Part shown: piece by piece, positions 33,483 to 43,384 of the stretch
Layout of the letters: every line of letters starts with the position of its first letter
How positions within the stretch are numbered: position 1 is the stretch's first letter
Source of the DNA: Actinomycetes bacterium
GTDB lineage: Bacteria > Actinomycetota > Humimicrobiia > Humimicrobiales > Humimicrobiaceae
DNA length: 60,737 bases
Direction of reading: 5' to 3'
Assembly (NCBI GenBank): GCA_022396035.1
Contig: JAIOXO010000009.1
Coordinates: 1 to 60,737 of the forward strand
Notes under the pieces: model-generated
Database searches by the model: none
The model's input: only the letters and a program-made list of their open reading frames with translations
Told to the model about the DNA's origin: nothing
Translations under genes and position numbers: made by a program

Positions 33483-35282
33483 TTATACCTTCTTATACAA
33501 CGCTCCAAAATTCTGGCATGCCCTGTAATCTGCTGCTTCCATCTCTTTGGTACCAAAAGCAGACCAGGCTGCAGGCCTAAATAGTTGGTCATCGGTAACA
33601 TTATGCATGGCCACCGGAATCCTCAGAAGTGAAGAAAGCGTAATCAGAAGGCTGCCTATATGCCCATAACTAAATACAGCATGGTTTACTCCCCAGTTGT
33701 TCATAAGGGTATAGGTATCATTAAAGGGTATTTTTCCAGTAATTTTTGGAGCAAACCAGGTATTGGGCCAGGTAGGATCGGTTCTGTCACTTAAGATCTT
33801 GCCCACCTTATCCGGCAAGGACACAGCATAGCCTTCCGCAATCTGCAACACAGGTCCCAGGCCTTTTATAAGGTTAATCCTGAACATGGTTACCGGCATA
33901 TCGCCCCGGGTTACAAAATTTGCCGAAAAACCGCCTCCCCTGAAATATTCCACTGAAGCCGGTCTAAACTGAGAATTAGACAACATATTATTTACATCAT
34001 CGTCAGTTATTTCCCAATAAGGCTTCATGGCCGGCTGGCCATCTATGGTTTGCTGGCCGGTTCCATCCAGGGCTGCTGAACCGGAATTTATAAGGTGGAT
34101 TATTCCAGTTACAGCTTTGCCTTCAAGATCATAACCGGTTATCCTTTTCACTGCTTCCGGGCTCCAGAAGGTTCTAACATCAGCAAAAACCTGTGCGGTA
34201 TCGGTTAAAAGATGACCAAATATCATGGGTACAGCGTTTAAAGCATCGTTCTCTGTGGCCATAATATAGGGCTGCCTGATACCATTCCAGTCAAATGAAG
34301 AGTTGAGTATAGTTTCAGTAAAGTCGCCATTGGGGAAATAGTCAGTCCACTGTCTCTGGCCCTGAAAACCAGCTGCCAGAGCATTATGGCCCATAGCTTC
34401 TTCAGCATAATCAATATCTATAAGATTGGGGTTTCCTACCATAAGGTCCCTGGCTATAAGGGTCATCTTTACTACAAATTCCCAGTCTGCGTCCTTTTGC
34501 TGCCTGGTTCTCTGCATATGTTCAGGATTGTTGTCCGTACCTTCGGTGCAATTGTTTTTCACCCAATTTAGAGCTTTCTGGTATTCCTGTTGGTCAAAGA
34601 TTCCCTCTTCTACCCTCCTTATTATCTCAGTAGAGTCCGTATATTCACATCTCATACCCAGATAATCTTCAAAGAAATGGGGATCAACAATGGAGCCGGC
34701 TATCCCCATGGAGGTATTTCCTATGGAAAGGTAAGATTTTCCTCTCATGGTAGCTACTGCCAGACCAGCCTGGGCAAACTGCAGCAGCTTCTGAGCTACA
34801 TCCTCAGGTATGGAAGTGTCGTCTGCATCCTGTACGTCTTTTCCGTATATGCCAAAGGCAGGAAGCCCTTTCTGGGCATGAGCCGCCAATACTGCTGCCA
34901 GATATACGGCCCCGGGCCTCTCACTGCCGTTAAATCCCCATATAGCCTTGGGTCTGGTAGTATGCATATCCATGGTTTCAGAACCATAACACCAGCTGGG
35001 GGTAACGGTAATGGTGAGGCCTACACCTTCTTTGGCAAATTTATCATCCGCCATGGAAGCTTCGGCTACTCCCCCTATAGTTGTATCAGCGATCACGCAT
35101 TCCACCGGATCGCCGGAAGCATGTCTTAGATTTTCTGTCAGCAATTTAGCTGCAGATTTAGCCATATTCATGGTTTGATCTTCCAGGGATTCCCTTACCC
35201 CTTTTCTGCGCCCGTCAATAGTGGGACGTATACCTATTTTGGGAAGTGTCCCTATCAATCTGTTCTTAAATGAGTTGCTCAT
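33483..35282 (-). CDS. fucI: L-fucose isomerase family protein
   Basis: This 599-residue protein aligns over its length with FucI. It has the N-terminal [20 protein letters not shown], the [13 protein letters not shown] segment, [15 protein letters not shown] and the [11 protein letters not shown] region. C-terminal [17 protein letters not shown] completes it. FucI is an Mn-dependent ketol isomerase acting on L-fucose, D-arabinose and related sugars. No fuculokinase or aldolase gene is adjacent, so the exact sugar is uncertain. It is the last gene of the operon, 34 nt after the preceding UroD-fold gene, with a terminator just behind. Confidence 0.9.
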   Translation of the reverse strand: MSNSFKNRLIGTLPKIGIRPTIDGRRKGVRESLEDQTMNMAKSAAKLLTENLRHASGDPVECVIADTTIGGVAEASMADDKFAKEGVGLTITVTPSWCYGSETMDMHTTRPKAIWGFNGSERPGAVYLAAVLAAHAQKGLPAFGIYGKDVQDADDTSIPEDVAQKLLQFAQAGLAVATMRGKSYLSIGNTSMGIAGSIVDPHFFEDYLGMRCEYTDSTEIIRRVEEGIFDQQEYQKALNWVKNNCTEGTDNNPEHMQRTRQQKDADWEFVVKMTLIARDLMVGNPNLIDIDYAEEAMGHNALAAGFQGQRQWTDYFPNGDFTETILNSSFDWNGIRQPYIMATENDALNAVPMIFGHLLTDTAQVFADVRTFWSPEAVKRITGYDLEGKAVTGIIHLINSGSAALDGTGQQTIDGQPAMKPYWEITDDDVNNMLSNSQFRPASVEYFRGGGFSANFVTRGDMPVTMFRINLIKGLGPVLQIAEGYAVSLPDKVGKILSDRTDPTWPNTWFAPKITGKIPFNDTYTLMNNWGVNHAVFSYGHIGSLLITLSSLLRIPVAMHNVTDDQLFRPAAWSAFGTKEMEAADYRACQNFGALYKKV

Positions 35283-35316
35283 TTTTTTCTGCTCCTTTAT
35301 ATGTATTGATTCTTAT

Positions 35317-36561
35317 TTAATATTTTCCGTAATCATAGGCTGCTTCCAGCATGGCAATTACATTTTCTGGAGGCACATCAGCTAAAATGTTATGTATCTG
35401 GTTGAATACCGCTCCACCCCCATCTGCCAGTATTTCCACTCTTTCTTTAACATCCTCTCTTACCTGGTCAGGAGTTCCTTTGGCCAGTACATCCCTGGTA
35501 TTACACCCTCCGCCCCAGAAAATTATATCTTCTCCAAACTCCTTCTTTAATTTTTCAGGCTCCATGTCCTTGGCGGTTGTTTGAACCGGGTTAAGCACAT
35601 CAAGCCCTGCCTCAATCAAACCTGGAAGTAACTTATATATGGAACCACATGAATGCAAAAATACCTTACAATTACTTTTTTCATGTACAAAATCCCACAT
35701 TTTCTTATGACGGGGCTTAAATACTTCATCATAGACTTCCGGAGACATAAAAGGACTGTCCTGGCCTCCAAGATCATCACCAAACTGTAATAGATCCACA
35801 TACTCCCCTACCCCATCAATTACTTTTTCGAGCTTAATCAAATTTCTCTCAACCAGAGTATCTAATAGGTGCATGGTATTTTTTTTATCAGTGTACATAT
35901 CGATCATAAAATTGGCCATTCCCCTTAAAAAAGTTCCTGTTTCAAACATGTTACATCCAACAGAAAGTACGATAGAGTAATCAGTTTCCCGGTACAGCTT
36001 TTCTATTCCCTTTACAAACACATCAAACTGTTGCTCATTAAAGACATCCAGGTGCCATGGAGGCGAAGGTACTGCCCACATATGTTTATCCAGATCCTGG
36101 TGGTTAAATTCTTCAGGAATGGATGGAAGATCCTGATAAATCCAGAAACATTGGTCTACATAAAGAGAAGATGCAGGTTTTTTACCCAGCCTGGTTCCAT
36201 CCTGATCCAGTATAAATACAGTGTTCTTTTCATCGATTTCTATATTAAGAAATTTTGGTATCAGACATTTTGAACCATCGTTTAAGGTCCAGGTCCTCCA
36301 ATCATCTTCATCATTTAAAAACCCCTGCCCGGCATCTATGGCGTCTATATGGAAATGTTCCATAACCTCTGGATGAGGAAAAGAAAGCTGTTGAATAAAG
36401 TCATACATTCTGGGCAGCTTGCCCTTAAATCCTAATTTACCTAATAGTTTATTATAAGCAATAGTAGATATACCGGAGGATCTCATACTGCCCAGATCAA
36501 TGGGCATCCTGTCAGCTGTTTTATGATTCAGTATTTTTTTGACTCTTTCCCTGGAATTCAT
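35317..36561 (-). CDS. UroD/MtaA-fold methyltransferase-like protein (zinc ligands complete)
   Basis: This 414-residue protein belongs to the uroporphyrinogen decarboxylase superfamily. It has the His303-x-Cys305 (FLHSCGS) and Cys353 (GGGCNTRD) pattern that binds zinc in the methylcobalamin:thiol methyltransferases MtaA and MtbA. That makes a methyl-transfer or demethylation role more likely than heme synthesis. It lies in a sugar uptake operon with a second, divergent family member upstream. No corrinoid protein gene is present, so a cobalamin partner, if any, is encoded elsewhere. The substrate is unknown. Confidence 0.82.
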   Translation of the reverse strand: MNSRERVKKILNHKTADRMPIDLGSMRSSGISTIAYNKLLGKLGFKGKLPRMYDFIQQLSFPHPEVMEHFHIDAIDAGQGFLNDEDDWRTWTLNDGSKCLIPKFLNIEIDEKNTVFILDQDGTRLGKKPASSLYVDQCFWIYQDLPSIPEEFNHQDLDKHMWAVPSPPWHLDVFNEQQFDVFVKGIEKLYRETDYSIVLSVGCNMFETGTFLRGMANFMIDMYTDKKNTMHLLDTLVERNLIKLEKVIDGVGEYVDLLQFGDDLGGQDSPFMSPEVYDEVFKPRHKKMWDFVHEKSNCKVFLHSCGSIYKLLPGLIEAGLDVLNPVQTTAKDMEPEKLKKEFGEDIIFWGGGCNTRDVLAKGTPDQVREDVKERVEILADGGGAVFNQIHNILADVPPENVIAMLEAAYDYGKY

Positions 36562-36573
36562 TTCTTCTCCCTG

Positions 36574-37734
36574 CTAATATTTGCCAAAATCCTTTAAGGT
36601 TTGCCACCAGGCCATTATATTCTCCGGAGGCACCGAGCTCTGTATGATATGAATAGGAGCAAAAATAAAGCCTCCGCCCGGGGCAAGATCGTTTATCCTT
36701 CTTTTAGTCTCCTCAACTACCTGCCGGGGAGTTCCAAAGGATAGAATATTATTATCACAGGAGCCTCCCCAGAAAGTAAGGTGTTGTCCAAATTCCTGTT
36801 TTAATGCCCTGGTTTCCATCCCCCTGCAGTTTACCTGTATGGGATTAAGAATGTCTGCTCCAGCCTCTATCAGTAAAGGAATAGCCTCCTTTATGGCTCC
36901 ATCACAATGGAAAAATATATAAACCTTTGATTTTGCGCAGGTTTTAATAAAATCAAAAAGTTTCTTATGATAAGGCCATATAAGTTCCTCATATAATTGC
37001 AGAGACACCAGTAGGCTATCCTTATTTCCCAGGTCATCAGCGGTGGATACTACCAGAACATTCTCGCCAACTGCCTCCAGTGCCCGTTTCCAGTACTTCA
37101 TTTTTATTTCCAGAAATTTGTCCATAATCGCATGAACCATTTTTTTATTGGTGAGCATATCCATAAAGAATTGTTCATAACCTCTCATCCACATGGCATT
37201 TTCCCACATACCTGCACTCATTCTTTCCAGAAAATAAGCCTTATCATTCCCGACTACCCGGTCAGCCTTTTGCTTGAGACCTCTAAACCTGGCTTTATCC
37301 GTGGGATCAGGCCAGGGATAGTTTTCAATATCAGCTACGGTCTCTGCATCCCTGAGAGGACTTTTATAAATATCGTAATAATGCCCGCCGCTTGCCGGCA
37401 TCCTGTATTCAATTCCAAATTCATCTATTAAACCACAGTAACCGTCCTTTATCCCTAATTGTTGGGATAAACCCGGTTTGCCGGGAGGGTTTGGAGACAC
37501 ATTGATTATATCAATATCCAGGCATTCAATAATATCTTCATCTATTTTACCCAGCTGGGTTATGGTATCCCAGACCTCTGCTTTGCTCTCCAGACCCAAG
37601 TAGTGCCTGAGTTTATTCAAGGCGATAACATTTATTCCTGCCACCAGGGCTCCACCCATATCAAAAGGAACTCGATCAGGTTCCTGATGTTCAAGCGAAG
37701 CTTTTACTCTTTTATAACTTGTAAATTTATCCAA
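36574..37734 (-). CDS. UroD/MtaA-fold protein, second copy with altered zinc ligands
   Basis: This 386-residue UroD-superfamily protein is encoded 12 nt before the first copy. The HxC motif reads His276-Cys277-Asp278 (FFHCDG), with Cys326 later (GGSCDN), so the second ligand position is Asp instead of Cys. The two proteins share layout (TADDLGNKDS, then the ligand motif, then ADILNPIQ) but are strongly diverged. They could form a heteromeric enzyme or act on different steps. The heme pathway is unlikely because no other heme gene is nearby. Confidence 0.8.
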   Translation of the reverse strand: MDKFTSYKRVKASLEHQEPDRVPFDMGGALVAGINVIALNKLRHYLGLESKAEVWDTITQLGKIDEDIIECLDIDIINVSPNPPGKPGLSQQLGIKDGYCGLIDEFGIEYRMPASGGHYYDIYKSPLRDAETVADIENYPWPDPTDKARFRGLKQKADRVVGNDKAYFLERMSAGMWENAMWMRGYEQFFMDMLTNKKMVHAIMDKFLEIKMKYWKRALEAVGENVLVVSTADDLGNKDSLLVSLQLYEELIWPYHKKLFDFIKTCAKSKVYIFFHCDGAIKEAIPLLIEAGADILNPIQVNCRGMETRALKQEFGQHLTFWGGSCDNNILSFGTPRQVVEETKRRINDLAPGGGFIFAPIHIIQSSVPPENIMAWWQTLKDFGKY

Positions 37735-37742
37735 TATATCTT

Positions 37743-39626
37743 TTATTTATTGATAAAGTCAGTAAGATCCAGCTCCAGCAGTTTATGGTAAGAAGGTTTT
37801 CCTTCCTGGTCCCATCCGGCAAGCTGGTAGTAGAGTTGTCTGGCTTCCATAAACTGTTGTTTGTCTATTTTCAGACCCTCAAGAGGGCCATTTTCAATAG
37901 GCTCAAATATTCTCTCCGGGAGCATATCCTCCTCCGAATTTTCCCTCAGGGCAAAAAGTTTGTACATGTTTATCCTTTTTTCACCAATCTTTATAAGCTC
38001 AAATAAAGAGCTTTCCCATCCGGTAACTGTATTTACAATGTCCACCAGGTGCTGAAAATCAAAAAACCTGACTGGAGAGAAAGCAAAGATACAGGCGCAT
38101 AAAGCATCAAGCATCGAGAATGCCGGTTGAAGCAAGAAAAACATCCTCACTTTCTGGTGACTTAAGCTATCAGCTTTAAGCCGGTCGTATACGGTAAGAG
38201 GGGCAACTTTATCCATAAATAGTCGATCTGCATTAAAATCAAAATCCGTATCATGCTCTACCACCGTATAATATGGCCCGATTGGTGATACTGCATATCC
38301 CAATCCCAGCATTTGTTTGATTCTGGGCTCATGGAAGGGCAGTTCCATCCCCTTTACATGCATTGCCATGCTCTTGGAACCCTTTATATGGGCAGAAGCA
38401 ATGCTTACCCCTTCTGCTAAAATATTTCCAATAGATTTTCTCTCCACAATCATTCTGGTCAGCTTGAGCATAGTTTGAGGGTCACCCCATTTTAAAGACA
38501 AACCCATAGTTTGGTCCGGACTGATAAGCCCATTTTCATAACACTCAACAGCATAGCCCAAAACATTGCCCAGAGATGTGCCATCAATTCCATAGTCACA
38601 GATCATATTCCATAATTTTAAGGTGGATTCCATGTCATCAACCAGAAGATTATAGGAGGTAGCGGCCAGGCTTTCCAGCTCTATCAACCCAAAATCAGGA
38701 TTGAGGCCGATATCCTTCAGGCCAGGGATTTTTTTCTTGCAACCTCCAGTACAATTTGCACAATTAATATTGTCTGGCGGATATTTGTCAGTGATGGTAA
38801 AACCATCTATTTTTTCCGAGCCGTCAAAGGATGAGAAATGAAAATTTTTTGCAGATAACATTCCCTGTTCAGACAACATTCTAAGATATCCGGCATTACT
38901 GGCCCTGCCGTGTTGATTCTTGTTCAAAGGATTGCTTAAAAAATTATTTTTAAAATAAAGAGACAAATCCTGTAATTTTTTATCATTATAAACAGCAATA
39001 TTTTTTTGACCTTTAACACACAATGCTTTTAAATTCTTGGAACCCATAACTGCGCCTACACCGCATCGGGAGCTTAAAAAACAGTTATCGGTAATTATGG
39101 AAGCAAAGCGTACCAGCCTCTCCCCCGCAGGGCCGATAAGTGCGATACTATGATCTTTCAAACCTTCATTTTTGGATAGAAGGTTATAGGCGTCAGAGGT
39201 ACAAAGACCCCACAGGTTATCAGCATCCAGTATTTTAATATCATCGCCAGTTATAGTTATAAAACAGGGCTTTTCCGATTTACCCTTTATGATAATGGCA
39301 TCAAACCCTGCCTTTTTAATCATTTCACCCATAAACCCTGGGGTAGTAGACTCTCCTACCCCATTAGTTAAAGGAGACTTGGTAACCACATTATGCATAG
39401 CAGTGCCGGGGCAATCCACACCAGTGATGGGTGAGGTGGAAAATATAAGAAGATTATTTTCAGATAATGGGTCTGTATTAGGCTTTAGATATTTGAGTAA
39501 AAAATAAGCAGCCAAGCAGGCTCCACCAAAATATTTGCGGTAAAATTTGTCTTCTAATTTTATAAATTCTACCTGTTTATTGGTTAAATTAATCTGCAGT
39601 ACTCTGCCATTGTAACCATAAGACAT
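37743..39626 (-). CDS. Aldehyde ferredoxin oxidoreductase (tungsten/molybdenum-pterin)
   Basis: This 627-residue AOR-family enzyme oxidises aldehydes to acids and reduces ferredoxin. The N-terminal pterin domain shows FGGACLAAYFL and SPITGVDCPGTAMHN. [4Fe-4S] ligands are Cys289, Cys292 and Cys296 (CANCTGGC), with the fourth in ALCACIF (about residue 517). The family includes AOR, FOR, GOR and WOR-type enzymes. In this operon it may oxidise an aldehyde made from the sugar, such as lactaldehyde from a 6-deoxyketose; that is inference. It is spaced 8 nt from the UroD gene and 6 nt from the ABC ATPase gene. Confidence 0.9.
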   Translation of the reverse strand: MSYGYNGRVLQINLTNKQVEFIKLEDKFYRKYFGGACLAAYFLLKYLKPNTDPLSENNLLIFSTSPITGVDCPGTAMHNVVTKSPLTNGVGESTTPGFMGEMIKKAGFDAIIIKGKSEKPCFITITGDDIKILDADNLWGLCTSDAYNLLSKNEGLKDHSIALIGPAGERLVRFASIITDNCFLSSRCGVGAVMGSKNLKALCVKGQKNIAVYNDKKLQDLSLYFKNNFLSNPLNKNQHGRASNAGYLRMLSEQGMLSAKNFHFSSFDGSEKIDGFTITDKYPPDNINCANCTGGCKKKIPGLKDIGLNPDFGLIELESLAATSYNLLVDDMESTLKLWNMICDYGIDGTSLGNVLGYAVECYENGLISPDQTMGLSLKWGDPQTMLKLTRMIVERKSIGNILAEGVSIASAHIKGSKSMAMHVKGMELPFHEPRIKQMLGLGYAVSPIGPYYTVVEHDTDFDFNADRLFMDKVAPLTVYDRLKADSLSHQKVRMFFLLQPAFSMLDALCACIFAFSPVRFFDFQHLVDIVNTVTGWESSLFELIKIGEKRINMYKLFALRENSEEDMLPERIFEPIENGPLEGLKIDKQQFMEARQLYYQLAGWDQEGKPSYHKLLELDLTDFINK

Positions 39627-39632
39627 AATATT

Positions 39633-41141
39633 TTAAATATAATAGCTTCCTATTTCCTTACTAACAATATTGTAGCTATCAGCATCTTTGTTTACTGATT
39701 CAATCTCTCCCACGATTTTCTTATCCCTGAAAATATATATACGGTTGGCGAGTGTTATTATTTCAGGCATATCTGAAGATATAAGGATTAAAGATTTACC
39801 TTCTTTGTGGGCCAGATTGTAAATAAGCTTATGTATATACTCCTTGGCACCCACGTCTACGCCAATAGTAGGCTCATCAAATATTATGATATCGCAATCA
39901 GCCACCAGCCATTTGGCGATGCTTACTTTTTGCTGGTTGCCCCCGCTCAGTTTACCTGCAATCTGGTTCAGTCCTGTAGTACGGATATCAAGGTTTTTCA
40001 CCATATTATCGGCATGCTCTTTTTCTTTATTACCGTCAATAAACCTTAATATTTTACTGGCAATCTTTGGCCATATGGTAATGCTTATATTGGTTTTAAC
40101 CGTACTGGTTAAGAGTAGTCCTTCTTCCTTCCTGTTTTCGGTAACATACCCTATACGGTGGCGGTAAAGGCTGTCAGCTATGGAGCGTGGATTAATCTTT
40201 TTACCCCGCAGATATACTTCTCCGGATTGTTTTCTATCCTCTCCGATTATTAACCTGGCCAACTCTGTTCTACCCGCTCCGACCAATCCATAAAACCCTA
40301 AAACCTCGCCCTTGTGCAGCTTAAAGCTTACATTCTCTGCTTTGTGCTCTTTATAAATATTTTTGGCTTCAAGTATTGAAATTTCTTTGTCAAATGAATC
40401 AAATTTATAAGATTCAATTTTTTCTTCTCTTCCTATCATCATCTTCACCAGATCCTGTTTATCTACAGAATTTATTGGTCTGGTATCAATTTTTTTACCG
40501 TCCCTAAGCACAGTTACCATCTCGCATACTCTGAATACTTCTTCCAGCTTATGGGTAACGAATAATATTATTATTCCTTTTTCTTTAAGCTCTTTCAGTA
40601 TGGAAAAAAGCGTTTCTACTTCGCTTTCAGATATGGAAGATGTAGGCTCATCCAGAAGCAGTATTTTTGATTTTGATGCCAGTGATTTGGCTATCTCCAC
40701 CATCTGTTTCTGGGCTACACTTAGCTCGCCTATAGGTTTGGTAGGGGGAACATGCAAACCTACCATATCCAGGTATTTTGAGGCTGTCTGGTTGATCTTT
40801 TTCCAGTTGAGTATACCGCTTTTGCCAAAGGTAGACATTTTGTCCAGCATTATGTTTTCAGCAACGCTGTATCTGGCCAGGACCTGTAGCTCCTGGTTTA
40901 CCACACTGATCTCCTTGCTTAATGCATCAATGTAGTTATCTACAACCAGCTCGTTAGAATCAAGATACATCTTGCCGCTGTCAGGCTTATGGACCCCGCA
41001 AATAACCTTAATAAGGGTTGATTTGCCGGCACCATTTTCACCTAAAAGAGCATGTATCTGTCCCTGTTCAAATTCAACAGAAACATCATCCAAGGCCCTT
41101 ACTCCAGGAAAAGACTTACTTATATTTTCTAACTTTAACAC
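39633..41141 (-). CDS. Ribose-type sugar ABC transporter ATP-binding protein
   Basis: This 502-residue protein has tandem ABC domains, as in RbsA, MglA and XylG. Domain 1 has Walker A GENGAGKST, signature LSVAQKQMVEIAKSL and Walker B LLLDEPTSS. Domain 2 has a degenerate Walker A GLVGAGRTE, signature LSGGNQQKVSIAKWL and IIFDEPTIGVDVG. It powers uptake through the permease encoded two genes upstream. Such a degenerate second P-loop is normal in this family. It should be membrane-associated on the cytosolic side. Confidence 0.93.
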   Translation of the reverse strand: MLKLENISKSFPGVRALDDVSVEFEQGQIHALLGENGAGKSTLIKVICGVHKPDSGKMYLDSNELVVDNYIDALSKEISVVNQELQVLARYSVAENIMLDKMSTFGKSGILNWKKINQTASKYLDMVGLHVPPTKPIGELSVAQKQMVEIAKSLASKSKILLLDEPTSSISESEVETLFSILKELKEKGIIILFVTHKLEEVFRVCEMVTVLRDGKKIDTRPINSVDKQDLVKMMIGREEKIESYKFDSFDKEISILEAKNIYKEHKAENVSFKLHKGEVLGFYGLVGAGRTELARLIIGEDRKQSGEVYLRGKKINPRSIADSLYRHRIGYVTENRKEEGLLLTSTVKTNISITIWPKIASKILRFIDGNKEKEHADNMVKNLDIRTTGLNQIAGKLSGGNQQKVSIAKWLVADCDIIIFDEPTIGVDVGAKEYIHKLIYNLAHKEGKSLILISSDMPEIITLANRIYIFRDKKIVGEIESVNKDADSYNIVSKEIGSYYI

Positions 41142-41171
41142 CTTTTAGTTCCCCCTACCAATTATATTGTT

Positions 41172-42278
41172 TTATTTAAAATACTCTGATTTAGCGTTAT
41201 CTGCTAAATCGTACGCAGCCTGCCAAAGCTCGTCCATAAAGGTATCCAGGTTATCCTGGGTTATAACGACACCAAAGGTGTCAATAAAGGTATGGTCAGC
41301 TTTGGGCTCCATGCCATCTATTAAGTATTCAAGAAGCAGCGGAGTTACATAACCCTGGCAGTATGGATTCTGGCCAAAAGTACCGGTTATATATCCCTGT
41401 TCTACAGCTTTTAGAACGGCTGGATCATCATCAATGCCTACAAAAGCTATACTGTCATTTTCCATCTCAGTCAGTATCTGGGCTGTAGCTACAGTAGGAT
41501 TATACCCTGTGGTTACTATACCGTTGATAGAATCACCACCGGCAGCCAGAGCGTTACTAACTTTTTCTGTACATTCCTCAATAGCGTTCATATCACCTAT
41601 GGTTTGTACTATCTCAACATCTGGATACTGTGCTACAACTTCTTCCACACCTTCTTTTCTAAGGATAGTGTTAGGATCAGTTACTACTTCCAGAACATTA
41701 AGTATGCCGCCTTTATAGTCCATGGCTTCGCATACTCTCTCAGTAGCTTCCATAGCAGCAGCTTTTACATCGGTAGCCACTGTAAATGAAGCAGGAGTAG
41801 GCTCCTGGGTGGGAGCGCCATAGTTATTAACATATACACCCTGTGCTACCACTTCTTCATATAGACCATTGGCTCCAGCAGCATCCAGAGGGAAAACCAT
41901 AAGTCCGTTGTATCCCTGGGCTATCAAAGCTTCAACCTGCTCATTTTCGGTTGGCTGGGTCCAATCGGTACCAATCTGTGAATAAACCTCCACACCGAAG
42001 TCCTCAGCATGTTTTGCCAGTCCTTTTTTTACTGATTCATAGTATGGATGAACTGCTGGCCAGTAAGAAGCAAGCTTATAGTTGCTGGTATCTGCTTCTT
42101 CAGCTGCTTCTTCTGCTACCTCTTCTACTTCTTCGGTAGCTTCCTCAGCCACTTCTTCAACCTCTTCAGCAGCTTCTTCAGCAGTTTCAGCAGTACCGGC
42201 GCAACCGCTAAGAGGAACTACTACTACCAACGATAATGCCAGTAGCATTATTATAATTTTTGATAGATGTCTTTTCAT
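41172..42278 (-). CDS. Sugar-binding lipoprotein of the ABC transporter (Peripla_BP_4)
   Basis: This is a 368-residue lipoprotein. It has a signal peptide with lipobox LSGC and lipidated Cys26, then a very acidic linker (residues 30-63) made of near-repeats of VEEVAEEA. A ribose-binding-protein-like domain runs from residue 67 onwards. It should sit on the outer face of the membrane and pass sugar to the permease. The linker is low-complexity and may be a rigid helix. Ligand specificity cannot be read, but the operon suggests a deoxysugar. Confidence 0.92.
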   Translation of the reverse strand: MKRHLSKIIIMLLALSLVVVVPLSGCAGTAETAEEAAEEVEEVAEEATEEVEEVAEEAAEEADTSNYKLASYWPAVHPYYESVKKGLAKHAEDFGVEVYSQIGTDWTQPTENEQVEALIAQGYNGLMVFPLDAAGANGLYEEVVAQGVYVNNYGAPTQEPTPASFTVATDVKAAAMEATERVCEAMDYKGGILNVLEVVTDPNTILRKEGVEEVVAQYPDVEIVQTIGDMNAIEECTEKVSNALAAGGDSINGIVTTGYNPTVATAQILTEMENDSIAFVGIDDDPAVLKAVEQGYITGTFGQNPYCQGYVTPLLLEYLIDGMEPKADHTFIDTFGVVITQDNLDTFMDELWQAAYDLADNAKSEYFK

Positions 42279-42360
42279 TTACTGTCACCTTTCTTCATAG
42301 TTTCATTAATAATATGGTTCAGGTTTATTATCACTACATCATATATCACCCCCATTTTTT

Positions 42361-43329
42361 TTACTCCAACAACCTTCTCTGGTTATAAATATTTCTTATC
42401 CTGTCAATGCCTACTGCTATAAGTATCAATAATCCCAGGTATGTCTGTTCCCAGTAAACATTGGTCTGCATTATAATAAGGCCATTTTTAATCATTACCA
42501 TTATAGCTGCGCCCAGAAGTAAACCGAATGCAGTCATAGAGCCTCCGCTAAGAGCAGTACCTCCCAGAATGGCTACCGCAAATGATATAATAAGCCAATC
42601 CTGTCCGGTTACCGGGGGTGCTGTCCCCATCCTGGATATGTAAAGCACAGCAGCAAGAGCAGCTACCAAACCCGATAGAGCGTGGCTGAGCATCTTGATT
42701 TTATCTGTATTTATACCTGAAAACTTGGATGCTTCCAAATTTTCACCAACTGCCAAAATCCTTCTGCCTACCAGGGTATATTTAAAGAAAAGATAAAGAA
42801 CTACCAAAGCAAAGAGGGCAAAAATAAAAATAAAGGGGATACCTACCACTCTGCCTTTTCCCAGCACAGTAAAGCTTAAAGGGATATCTACAAAGGAATA
42901 ACCTTGAGTAAAACCGAAATTTATACCGGTAAAAATAAAGGAAGTGGCCAGAGTTACAATAAAAGCATTTATACCAAACTTGGCGGTGATAACTCCGTTT
43001 ATAGCACCGCAGGCTATGCCTACTGCTAGTGCTGCTAGGGTAGCTACAATTCCATTCATGCCCTGGACATCCATTAAATATCCAGCAGTAATAGTAGCCA
43101 GGCCCCCTATTGCCCCTACCGAAAGGTTCATATCTCCAACTACCAGAACCAATCCCTGGGCCAGCCCAATAAACACATAAAGGGAAAGAGTTCGGCCTGT
43201 GGTATACATATTGAACGGTGTGAGGAAACTGTCAGAGAACAGAGAAAGAATTGCAAACAGTATCAGTGCCGCTATGAATAACCCGAAGTTTCCACTGGTC
43301 AAGGTATCTCTTATATAGTTTTTTTTCAA
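42361..43329 (-). CDS. Ribose-type sugar ABC transporter permease
   Basis: This 322-residue integral membrane protein of the BPD_transp_2 (RbsC/XylH) family has about ten hydrophobic segments. The conserved cytoplasmic loop GRRILAVGENLEASKFSGIN contacts the ATPase. The sequence GDMNLSVGAIGGLATI near residue 65 is typical of RbsC. It lies between the GntR regulator and the binding protein genes. A single permease gene is enough because these transporters use homodimers. Confidence 0.93.
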   Translation of the reverse strand: MKKNYIRDTLTSGNFGLFIAALILFAILSLFSDSFLTPFNMYTTGRTLSLYVFIGLAQGLVLVVGDMNLSVGAIGGLATITAGYLMDVQGMNGIVATLAALAVGIACGAINGVITAKFGINAFIVTLATSFIFTGINFGFTQGYSFVDIPLSFTVLGKGRVVGIPFIFIFALFALVVLYLFFKYTLVGRRILAVGENLEASKFSGINTDKIKMLSHALSGLVAALAAVLYISRMGTAPPVTGQDWLIISFAVAILGGTALSGGSMTAFGLLLGAAIMVMIKNGLIIMQTNVYWEQTYLGLLILIAVGIDRIRNIYNQRRLLE

Positions 43330-43384
43330 TTTCTTACTCCCCTTTGCTTGTTAAAGAATTTATTAAAATAGTAATCTTGCCAAT

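Noticed and set aside
34386-35129. Plus-strand open frames opposite fucI and similar antisense frames elsewhere
   Set aside because: They are shadows of confidently assigned genes, with no ribosome-binding sites or recognisable families.
35317-37734. Heme biosynthesis (true uroporphyrinogen decarboxylase)
   Set aside because: The first copy has the MtaA-type zinc motif, no other heme genes are nearby, and both lie in a sugar operon.
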